64,000 bases of DNA from Takakia lepidozioides (lineage: Eukaryota; Streptophyta; Takakiopsida; Takakiales; Takakiaceae), in the NCBI GenBank assembly GCA_030704615.1, contig CM060732.1, forward strand, positions 82,359,171-82,423,170, written 5' to 3'. The translations under genes and the position numbers were made by a program. The notes beneath the pieces are model-generated. The model was not told the DNA's origin, ran no database searches, and worked only from the letters and a program-made list of their open reading frames with translations. Below are positions 12,101 through 21,918 of this stretch, one piece after another. Numbering within the stretch: position 1 is the stretch's first letter; each line of letters starts with the position of its first letter.

Positions 12101-14399
12101 TACTCAACAACCCTGAGTTTACATTGGCTTGATCATCCACTGCATCATTGGCTTGGCTGCTCATTGATTGTTTAGCAGATGCTTGGGAGGGTTTGGTGCC
12201 AGCTTGCTTGCCAGATGCACCAAAACAGGTCGTGCATGCAACAATATCAAGCAGCCTTCTGATATGTGCCACTGCCAGATCCTCTGTGTAGTTCTCTGTG
12301 AAACACAGACAAACGTAACAACTCTGAGACCAGACAGTTTTTGGCTTCGCTTCACAAGCCATAGGTTGACATTGTCAAGGTGAAGATAGACATTGGAGCT
12401 TGTGGCCAGTCATTTGAAACACTATTCAGAACCTAGGTATTCAAAACAAACAGAAGTCTCCTGTTAGCTTTCCACCTGGGGATTCCCCCAAACGAAATGA
12501 GGTCAAAATTTCAGTCAGTAGTAAAACCAGAAACCCAATATTGCTGTGAGGAGACAACGGGATTCGAAGACAGAATAAACTAGTATGGTATTGGGCAGCA
12601 GCATACTAGGTCAGAACCTCCAAGCTTAAAACCTTTCAAATATTTTAGGATCAATCTGTTCAGGCTACACAGGCACAAAACTGCAGTTGACAGTTTCATT
12701 CCATGTGATAAAAAGTTATCACCTTCAACTAGCGTGAGAACACAAGGTTTCAAGATGGCAACCTCCAGAGAGTCACGAAGCCTACTTCCCCGCACCTGCT
12801 TTCAGCCCCCACCGCACTGACTGTTAGAGAAAATCTGAAGAACGGTGGAGGGTGTACAATAGGTCTACCTATTGAAGATTCCTCTGGGGACACTGCCACG
12901 GAATATCAATATCACCGTGTCTTTGGATCATCCAGCTTCCAAGTAGAGGTCCACTTGGAGGAACAAAAAAAACTTAAAAAGCATGGCGTAATGTAGACAT
13001 GGATCATGCATGCATAAAGAACTATTCCTACCCGACACAAATCTCTCGACAAAATCGCTGGGGAGAAGGGGCAGCCTGGTTAGCGCTGGTAGGTCAACTA
13101 AACCCTGTTCGGGGTTTAACAGCAAAAGACCAAGAGTTGAGCTGGCCATGTGATATCAACTATAAGTACCGTGATCAAGACACAAGCGTTCTGCAATTCA
13201 TACACACGGGCTGGTGATAAACTTAAACCCAGAAACCAAGAGATCACACATGGCTTGCCTCGTGATGGAAGGAAATGTTGGTCAGATGGCAAGTTTCCAC
13301 ATTCACTGCAAGCAGCCGGCGTACGTCAAGTATCCGGTCTGTAGTGATCCCCTGCACATTACGAGGCTGTTCATTTCCTAATACCCTTTCTTCCTCGTCA
13401 GGCCGTTGTAAGGTTCATTTCATTCTTCTCTAAAAAAATCTCTCACACACCTCCAAAAAATGTATACAGAGACAATTTCTATCTACGTGATTTTTTAGGT
13501 GAGACCACAGATTGATTGTCATGCATTATTCCCACAATTTCACATCTCTCAACTCCTTCCTGACTCGCGCAGACTCGCGTACAGTGTCCTGACACATGAT
13601 AAATTCTGATTGCCTCTAATCCACCTCCTGTAATGCCTTGAATCTTCCCCCATCACTACCCATTTAACGAAACCTCTTAACTCCCTAAAGATCCTTCATT
13701 TCTATTAGCGACTAAATCTTCACCCAGAAATGCTAAACCCCACATTTCCACTTTTGTGCTCAAGCTTTCCGTCGAATGCTAGAGAGTGCAGAACACACAC
13801 TGAGTACCTTCAAAATGATTTGATTTCCACCAGGGAGGACAACCACGATATCGAGAACAGCTGGCAGAACTGCGCGAGCAGATTCCACGGTATGTAAGTA
13901 CAACAAAAACGATTATTTCCTGCCCTTTAACTGCATACCGACACTACAAAAACCTGAAATGCTGGACTTCACATGTAAGTCAAGTGATCCAGATTGCCAA
14001 ATCTGTCTGACAAAGGGGGAACTCTGCTTGAAGGTTCAAGGTCCCTCCGCCATAACCACATCAGTGCGAATCTACTTGATCTAAGTAAAAGGGGATGCAA
14101 AACCGTTGGTCTGCCAGGTATACCAATATGGTCAGAATGACATATAGAAGCAATATTGGATTACTACCAGAGTCAGTTACTGATGTGTAGCCAAGCGTGC
14201 AGAAAAAATCGACACTGCTCAAACAGACTTGGGGAACTCAAGACAAGACAACTTCACTTGCGCTCTCATTTCTTCTGTGGTCAGTATGCAACGTCCGCCA
14301 GATAGAGAAGCTTAAGTCAGAAACCTCACTCTTTTCCTCTTTTTTCTTCTTCTCGCCTTTGGGCTTGTGCGCCTTAGCTCGTGCGGTCCGTGGAGCCAT
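1..14399 (-). CDS. REC/TSS-like clustered-mitochondria (CLU) family protein, 3' part beyond the left edge
   Basis: Twenty exons can be joined by conserved sequence and phase, giving about 1,060 codons: 14399-14330, 13869-13808, 13351-13259, 12795-12723, 12295-11756, 11137-11070, 10870-10739, 10325-10284, 10111-9833, 9510-9259, 4911-4748, 4336-4020, 3139-2967, 2749-2687, 2493-2392, 1994-1677, 1546-1454, 989-888, 581-477, 174-41. The start at 14399 gives the lysine-rich leader [20 protein letters not shown] typical of the REC/TSS clade. A CLU N-terminal ubiquitin-like region follows ([26 protein letters not shown]), then a low-complexity linker, the CLU core ([13 protein letters not shown] near exon 12; [17 protein letters not shown] in exon 15; [19 protein letters not shown] in exon 16), and from about residue 948 the first TPR repeats. 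In Arabidopsis, REC proteins act in cytosol and nucleus to set the chloroplast compartment size; FRIENDLY, a relative, affects mitochondrial clustering. Intron 3 has a GC donor. The reading frame is intact throughout, so the gene looks functional. Confidence 0.93.
3308..3410. repeat. Short dispersed GAAATGAAATG-type repeat
   Basis: Two adjacent degenerate units (about 3311 and 3355) have the form GAAATGAAATG, then a T-rich piece, then a GGAAAGC core. A third copy is at about 10150-10205 in intron 8 of the same gene. They are non-coding and of unknown origin. Confidence 0.4.
3480..3795 (+). mobile_element. 5'-truncated LINE 3'-end fragment in intron 12 of the REC-like gene
   Basis: On the + strand the translation in shifting frames ([17 protein letters not shown], then IWKAQMNYI) matches the C-terminus of the full LINE at 5121-5546 ([27 protein letters not shown]). 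The non-coding part also matches: the segment ending ATGGCCACAAGTCTATGGC has a close counterpart in the LINE tail near 5130-5200. It lies opposite to the host gene and is truncated at its 5' end, as is usual for LINE copies. A short AAAGAAAG-type tail follows at about 3870-3900. Confidence 0.7.
5121..5546 (-). pseudogene. Detached C-terminal zinc-binding (zf-RVT-like) part of the LINE ORF
   Basis: This 141-codon frame lies immediately downstream of the LINE ORF in a different frame. It begins [19 protein letters not shown] and has a CxxC...H...HC pattern as in the zinc-binding region after many plant LINE reverse transcriptases. The break falls in an AT-rich run around 5590-5620, where a small indel would explain the split. 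The same 3' region recurs as an isolated fragment at 3480-3790. Confidence 0.75.
5587..9183 (-). CDS. LINE ORF2: AP endonuclease and reverse transcriptase
   Basis: A 1,198-residue open frame. From about residue 130 it carries an exonuclease/endonuclease/phosphatase domain ([27 protein letters not shown] near 289, SDHFLVW near 380), which nicks the target. The reverse transcriptase follows ([43 protein letters not shown], catalytic FADD near residue 883). The first residues ([10 protein letters not shown]) are encoded by a GA/CT microsatellite. A segment of about 23 residues ([17 protein letters not shown]) occurs twice in tandem near residues 55-95, an internal duplication. The ORF stops at an AT-rich stretch just before the zinc-binding C-terminus, so a frameshift has probably split the original ORF. 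No ORF1/gag is evident. Confidence 0.9.
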
Positions 14400-15887
14400 T
14401 CACGCTAGTGCACCACTTGTTGTCCTTCCCCCGCCAACGATATCTTTATACAGATATACTCATGGTCCTCTTGCGCCACTCTACCTGTAACAGTTCCTGC
14501 CAGCTGCCTCAAAAAATCTGCAGCATTGCTTGCCAAACCTTGAACTACTTTGCCATCAGCAGCCCGCGGTGCAGATTATTCAAAAGACACCTTGCACAAT
14601 CGTTGAGCCTCTACTGTTCGTGCAGCAGCACCGATAGATTAGCATACCAGGTGAATCCAGGCACTTCGGATGGAAAACGCAACGCCCATAACTTATGGAA
14701 AAATTCTGGACCACAAATCCAGCTAGATTTCTGGTTCACAGACGCGTCCTCTCAGCGGATTCTCTCGCCTGGAAGCATTCAAGCCCTTCCAATTCGACAC
14801 AGCTAGTTAGAGTCAGTGACCTCTCCAATTGAATGTGGCAGATTATTGCGACTGGGGTCTATGTAATTTGATTCCCCCTAAGCCAATTCGAACGAAAGTC
14901 GAGTGGAGACTCACAAATCCAGATACACCCACAAGACACTTGCGTTCAAAATGATTGACCATTCATGAAAATTGAGGACCCGCTTAAAATGCAGGTTTGT
15001 TAAGCTGTCAACAGATACAATTGTTATGGTGAAACCAAGATTTCGGCGCACTCAAGATTCTATATGTTATATTCACAGCATCAGAGTTCACTGCGGTTAT
15101 TGTTATAACCACGACTGAAGGCGATTCGGCCTTTAAAGTCTGCTGGTTTCAGCAGAACCCGACACAAACGAAACAAAAGGATTTTTTTCAAATCAGCCCA
15201 ACTTGGCAGCACACGCAACAGCTGCAAAGGTCCCAAAGAGAGACAGACAAGTACAGCTCGCTGCTGCTGTAACAACTTCACAATACAATCTGAGCAGAAG
15301 CGAAAGGAAAAAAAAAAACTGCTTCAAATGAGCTGCTGCTGTTGGGACCCAGCTCCCCAGCAGGGTTTGATTTGAGGAGGGCAGAAGAGCGATGAGATTG
15401 GGCGGTGGGTCCAGAAGGCATGCGGAGCAGACACACGGGCAGGATATGGTGGGGAGCAAGCTGCTGCAGCACAAGAGAGTGGGTGGCGGAGCTCGCCCCT
15501 CCTCTCCCGTGATTCCACCCCGGTTTCCGTCGGGCCTCACCCGGCCCACGCATGCCACATGCATGCATGCATACCCACACTTTTTGCTTTTATCTCCCAC
15601 ACCCACGTCATCGTGTGTGTCATCTGACGGCCCACACTCCACAACTGAAGACCAATGATGAGAAGCCACGTAAGAACACATTCTTAAGAAAAGATGGAGC
15701 ACCTGAAATTTTATTGCATATAGTTTAAGCTGACTTTAAGCTGGTGTCCGGAGCCAGAGTTTTTTTTTAATAAATTATTAGGGCCCTGTCCCCTGTTTCT
15801 GAAAACAAAAGAAAACATTCCAAACACAAAAAACAATTCTATTATTCAATCTACCAAAAATATGTTGTTGTCGTCCTACTGTGTGTA
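14400..15887. other. Upstream region of the REC-like gene; no gene seen
   Basis: This holds the presumed 5'UTR and promoter of the minus-strand REC-like gene. Open frames around 15193-15702 on both strands are rich in Cys, Ser and Pro and match nothing I recognise. A CATG/TGCATGCATGCAT motif lies near 15555-15570. I could not locate a transcription start. Confidence 0.3.
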
Positions 15888-16066
15888 AGAAAAATAAAGT
15901 ATGACGCCTCCGAAGGGAGCGTAACTTATGGTATCACTTCACCACAAGGGCTACTACCTTCCACCTGAAAGGTGGACACCTTCATGACGCACCAGACCAT
16001 GGTTTGAACTCACAACCACATCCAACGTGGTATGTGCCCATTACCACTGGGCTACATGCTGTTTGT
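15888..16066 (-). mobile_element. tRNA-derived SINE, copy 1
   Basis: Read on the minus strand, the head has an RNA polymerase III A box (TAGCCCAGTGGTAATGGG) and a degenerate B box (TGAGTTCAAACC). The body matches the copies at 34355-34536 and about 35626-35772 (GGTGTCCACCTTTC...GAAGG), and the 3' end reads GGAGGCGT. Direct repeats CTACTGTGTGTA flank it at 15876-15887 and 16067-16078, which fits a LINE-mobilised SINE of about 179 bp. Confidence 0.85.
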
Positions 16067-16078
16067 CTACTGTGTGTA

Positions 16079-19000
16079 CATAAAGGTCGGGGTTGTTGCC
16101 GGGTCAATTGTTCAAACCAGTGTTGGGCGGTTATTGTATTTCTTTCATAACGTCCAGTTCCGGTTTTTACAAAAACTTAGAATCAAAGAACCTCCCGATC
16201 CGGTTTATTCATATTTTTTCTGTGGAAAGAACCAAAAAAACAAAAACAAAAAAAAACCACTGGTTACTTTTACCATCTCTTATTCTTACTCTTACTCTTA
16301 CCTTTTACCTTACTCTTAACCCAAGATTACTCAAAGAACCGGTGGTTTTCATCAAACAGCCGGTGGGTCTTTAGCGGATCTTTGACGGATTTCAGGCTGG
16401 TTATTTCAAAACTATGTAAATGGCGATTACCTATGAGCCTTTGGCTGTTCTTTGTTTTTTTTCAGAACTGCGGTTATATATCCACATAATTTTCTTGATA
16501 ACCTCAGGGGTGTGTAGCTGAATCAAAGAATCTCCCAACACTAGAAATGACCTAATGCCCGTGCTATTTGTACTGGTCATCACATCTGCCTTGATGTGAC
16601 CCCATGGACATCAATTATTCAATCGACTTGTGGACAAGAACACCGGATATAATTATTCTGCCCGCATTGTGAGCCGTCTGTCCGTCCGAGGTTGCCTTTT
16701 ACATTCCCCATAGGACTTATGCCCTCTATGGACCACTCTTGGGCTTTTGTGGTTATGTACCCCCCAGAACTAGCAGGTACGAAAAAAAAAAAAACCCGAT
16801 AACCTCCGGTTATTCGGAAAGTAGTATTAGAGAACCAGCTAATCGGATTGATACCAGACAGATAATAGCTAATGAGGTGGGATTTGTGAGGAGGGTCCAC
16901 TATACGGATTGCAGATGCGCATAATCTGTTGGTTAACTTATCATCCAATGGCGAAATTTTCGACCTGGAAAATGAGTCAGCTACTTGTACAAAGGAAGTA
17001 GAGCATGACCAGCGGTGGCGCGGTGAACAGACACGCCAACGGGGGCATTATACTAGCCCATTTTTGGCCGGAGCCCATATAGTAGTGTGGCAGCTGGTGT
17101 GAAGGCCAGCAGCCTAGCAGCCTCCCACGAACCCCCCCCCACCAGTAGCTGAGAATTTGGAGCCTAATTTTGAAGGCGTGAGCCAGTTAAAAATTACCAC
17201 CTGGAATATAGCCACGTTTCTAGGCCTGCCACCTCCTTATTCTCGCCACATGGGCACTGCATAGAATTCACATGTGGCCCCGCCAGCAATTAAAAAAAAA
17301 ACACTGCTTGGTAGTAAGAAGAATACTTTTAAAGAGAAAGGAATATTCTTTTTCAAATATTCTTTTGTTTTCAAAAATATTTTTGGCTTGCAGGTAACTA
17401 AGGTACTACTAAGGTACTAAGGAGTTTGTCAAAGGCTTAAAAAAGCAATTGGGATTGATTGCATAGCAAGAGGCTAAGAGCAGATCAGGAGTGTGAGTAG
17501 CCTCATGGCCATCCAGTTCAGTATGGGGTTCCTCCAGATGACATTGCCTCACAGTAGCAAGCAGTAAATGGGTGGTCTTTAGTTGTGATTATGAGCAGAG
17601 TGCTGGGATAAGTGCATGGCAATCCCCAAGTTTGCTATCTTGGCCGAGTCTCATGATGATCATACTTATTAAGGTCCAGGGAAACACCAGCACCATCATT
17701 GGTCTTGAGGGTCCGTCAGAGTCTCTCTCACGCATTTTTGGCTGCCTCGGTACAATGTGTGAACTCAGGTGCCATGAATCCTGTAAGTAAGCAGCTGTGG
17801 GCAGCTGGAGCTGTCACAACAAACTTGCAAGGTTCAGGAAAAGTGACCATCTGGATGAGTCACCTTGTCGATCAGCTGGGTTCAGCTCAAGCAATGATTA
17901 GACAGGACCGAAGTGAGTTGCCTTTCTCGGTGGCTTGATGTGGTTGAAGATGGGAGATTCTGCAGGTAGGAAATGCGCACAGAAGCACATGAAAGATATT
18001 AAAATCTGTGGAAGGTACAGACTGTTGGTCTTCATAGCAAGGCCTAACTACTGTCCGATTTTCCTTCATGCTGACAGTAAGCAAAAGACTCCTCACCCTT
18101 CTTTTAAGCTTGGCTAACGTGTCCGGCCGCAACCTGCATATAAGTTAGTCGCCGCTTGGTCAGCAGAAGGGCCACAATTTTTGAAGTTCCCAAACTCTGA
18201 CACTGCCAAGTCTGACTTCCCAACGCATGCCATGATATGACTGCAATAATGGTGCATGTACAGAAGGGAATGAGCTCGGCCAATCCGATGGAACATTTCA
18301 TCCACCCGCTGACTGGCACAGCATTGCCTACTCCAGACAGGAGAGAGTTACATCTGAACAAGCCTATAAAAAGAGCTCTCGCTCTATGGGGACGGCTAGA
18401 TTGTCGCAAATACGAGGAGGTTTTGGACTGTAGAGGTTGCTAATCTCACGTTTGGGGCCCACCGTCAATGATTTTGGATGGTGCTAATATAAGCCTTGCA
18501 GCTGAAAGAGCGGATTAGGTAATTCTTAGAGCTAAGGTGGCTGAAGGGGCCCACCGGAGAGCAACGCTGCAAAAGTGCAGGCGACGGCCTCGTCGACATA
18601 AGCCATGCACTCAACGTGCTTCAAGATGAAGAAGACGATGGGCAGCATTGCACATGTGAGAGATATTTTTTGTGTGGGTTCCGCGTGCGCAACTGCGGTG
18701 GGTGATCATCCGCTGCGACCTGGGTAGGCCACGTTGCTCAACTTCTGCCCTTGAGTTCCGCATCTGAGATAAGCTCGTGAGCTCGCTCGCTGCTGCATCC
18801 ATCCATTGCTCATCTAGAAGCATGCATACCAAGTCTGTGAGCAGTGTGAGGTCCTTTGATCCGCCTGCAGGTCATGGGTTCTCAGGGAATTCCATTTCTT
18901 CCTTGAAATCGTCCATTGTTTGCAGGTGATAACATCTGCCTGTTGCAAAATCTAGAAAACTCAGTTCTACAAATCACACTACAAGATTTTTCTCTTATTA

Positions 19001-21918
19001 CGTTCATTCTCCTGTCAAAGCATATTTGCTAGATTTGTGTTAGATGCTGCAACTCTGATTAGAGCCCAGTTCAACTTGTATGATTGCGATGATGTGTCCG
19101 ATGACATACTGTAACCTGTTCTCAGTAAATCCATCATTAAAGAGCCTCAGTCTGACATAGCATCTCCATACAAAAAGTGCAATACCCTAAAAGAAAAAAC
19201 AAGTTCCAAATTCTAATTATATTTGTGGGCATTACCTATGTGTACTAGAATCACTCTAACATTTGGATAGGATCTGTCAGAAATCCCTAGTCTCATGGCC
19301 TTGGCCCTTTGAGGTCATCAACCCATCTGCACATTTCAGAACTCTCAAGAGATATTTTGAGCTTGCAAGCTAGATAACATTTGCAGCTACCTAGCAGGGA
19401 CAGGACACATAACCTCAACCATCCATGTGGGTGGGAAATGACCACACGCCTGGCCTTCAAGGTATGCTTGCCTGGTGGAAATTCGGCCAGAGGTAGAGAA
19501 AGGCAGGATATGCTGCAGCGAGCGTTAGTGGCAAGTTGTAACTCACCACCTGGGCTGTCCTTTCCATCTGTCCACCATCAACCCGTTCCAATCACATAGC
19601 TCACGTTGCCCACCTGTGGTCATCAGAGTTAACATTAACGCCTTCGTTGGCATGCTGGGAATTCAAGAGCCGAAAGCAATGATAATCGAAGTTCTTACGT
19701 ACTGACTCGTACGTGCACGGGAAACTGCAACCAAAAGTTTCCTACCTAGAGTTACATATACAGGTGATACTTAGCTACCGGAGGTCTTCTCAAAGTTCAC
19801 ACTCTGGGTCGCTCATTGTGCACTGTACATGTGTTCTTGGTGACGAGACAGAGGGCGTGGTAAGAACTGTGTTGTCCGGGTCACTGAACTTGTCTATATA
19901 AATGACCAGAAAATGGTAAGAACGTAAGAACATTCTTACTAAGAACCTCTATGAACACATGAAATGAAGGCCTGTCTAACCTATACACAGGGCGTGCACG
20001 CGATCTAGAGCTACTTTTTCGACTTGACTAGGGTCGTCCATGTATCCTCTTTGGAATTGTACCAACTGTCCTGCCATCAGGTGAGAGCATGGGGAGGGTT
20101 GCTGCTGTTGGAGCTTGAATTTGGTAGGAAGTTGCATTGCAAATTATGACACTTGGTGCCCGGCCCGGCAACTCCAAGCACCACTTTCTTTGCCAGGAGT
20201 ATGTAGCTGTATCCTGTTATCGGCCGGGGTAGAAGTGCCCCAATCTAGCCCAAACCACTCCGGACACTTCTCTCAGATGTTTTCAGATTGGAACATGCCC
20301 TGACCACATAGCGTAAAGGTGAGGGGCAAAATGAAGCAGTCAAACAGCCTGTACTATGCTTAGTTTGAGCTTCGGCCTAGTGTCCGGTGTGCCGAGTATG
20401 TCCTACAGGTCTTAGCAGTAGTGCTTGAGAACCACTTCTCATTGAAACCTGGAGAAAGAACGAAGAAAGGTCCAACTCCCTACAATTTGCGCATCGAGAG
20501 ACCTCCTATTTGAGATCAGGGTTCTGGCATCCCATGTCGTGTATGGTAGACAGCTCAGGTTGTTTCGAGGCACGCTGAATTGGCCAGAGATGCGACGAGG
20601 TCCTGTTTTCCGAAGTCAATTTGTACCAGTTGAGGTCTAATGCGAGCTCCAGCTATGGACAGGAAGCTTTAAATCCCCACGCATCTTCCAAGTTCGTGCA
20701 GGAAAAGATGGATTGTACACATAAGCTGGAAAGAGGCAATGAGCTGCACATGATCACTGTAATAACTCGAGCATAACACTGCCCAGTTTTGCGAAAAGGG
20801 GCCCCTTACTCAGTGTAGCTCGAGATTATACGCGCACATTTGCTGTTCGGTCGAATCAGTGTACTTTGTGTGCAAGTACATCCATATATATGTGTATAAG
20901 CTTCCGGGGGTCAATCCAATGTTCAGAAAACGAAGCGACTGGGTACTGGATCAGACTGCAGCACAGCGAAAAGTTGCCATGCATACTATTCGAGAGAGTC
21001 CAGCATCAAGAGACTGTACATGTGTGCAAAAACATGTGTACACCAAGTTGTCTTCTAGACTCTGGTGTCACTGAAGAAGTCTGGAGTTCAAATGCCAAAG
21101 GCAGGTTGAACGATATTTCTTCTGTCACATTGAGTGTCTTACTTGAAAAATCGAGGATGCGTTTATGCTCCAATAGGGGAGTGTGGGTCGCTGACAACCT
21201 GCTGTTTTGTCCAGATCCAGACCAGCTGAGGTTAGATTCTGAACGCGATCATGGGATCTGCAAATTATGTTAAATGCCCAATGACCCCTTTTGTAGGATG
21301 TCACTTTAAAACTTCTCTTATTTAGCTATACTCTAAAAGCTCAGTTGGATGTTTAGTTTTGAACACCAACTTTAGCAGGATCAGGCTGTTACTATAACTA
21401 CCCACCTCTTCGTGTTCTCTTTCTACATTATTTGAACATATAGTTCTACCTGTTCGAATCTACTCTTCAAATTCTCCATCTGCCTTTTCAAATCTAGAAG
21501 CCACATCCAAATGGGTTAAGGAAATTACTCTAAAACTAGGCTAATTCTAGTTAAAATGTCTGTCATGTACATCAAATTGTTAAGCTGGCGCCTTCCCATG
21601 ACTTCGTGGGAAACGGCGCAGTGCCATGCGCACCCTTCACCTTCACTCCTCCACCTCGTTACTCTTTAGCAGCTCCCGTTCTCTCTCTGCCTTCCATCTT
21701 CCCTTCCCGGTGATGCTCAAGAGCAGAAAGAATACATACTCGAGAACCTTCCCTTCAATTGCTGGGGAGGAGCATCCTACTGAATTTTGAAATCTATACA
21801 TATCTGCCTATTTATATCCCTTCATGTACAAACTGATCAGGATCCTTCCTAGTACTTAAGCTCATCGATCACAGTCCTTCCTGCAAAGCAAGTCTATTTC
21901 TTGTCACTGCTTACGAGG
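16079..21918. other. Long intergenic stretch without a recognised gene
   Basis: All open frames here are short and give no recognisable protein. Landmarks are a TTACTC-type simple repeat at about 16278-16320, an A-rich run near 16230-16258, and a segment at 20907-20974 that recurs at 32445-32509. The last 280 bases are the presumed promoter of the aldolase gene; an AT-rich TATTTATAT box lies at about 21809. Confidence 0.4.
20907..20974 (+). repeat. Dispersed repeat, copy a
   Basis: It begins GGGTCAATCCAATGTTCAG, and with a few substitutions and indels it matches 32445-32509, just downstream of the decayed PPR tail. Family unknown. Confidence 0.5.

Noticed and set aside
15193-15702. 169-codon minus-strand frame
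   Set aside because: Low-complexity composition and no recognised domain; more likely 5'UTR/promoter of the REC-like gene.
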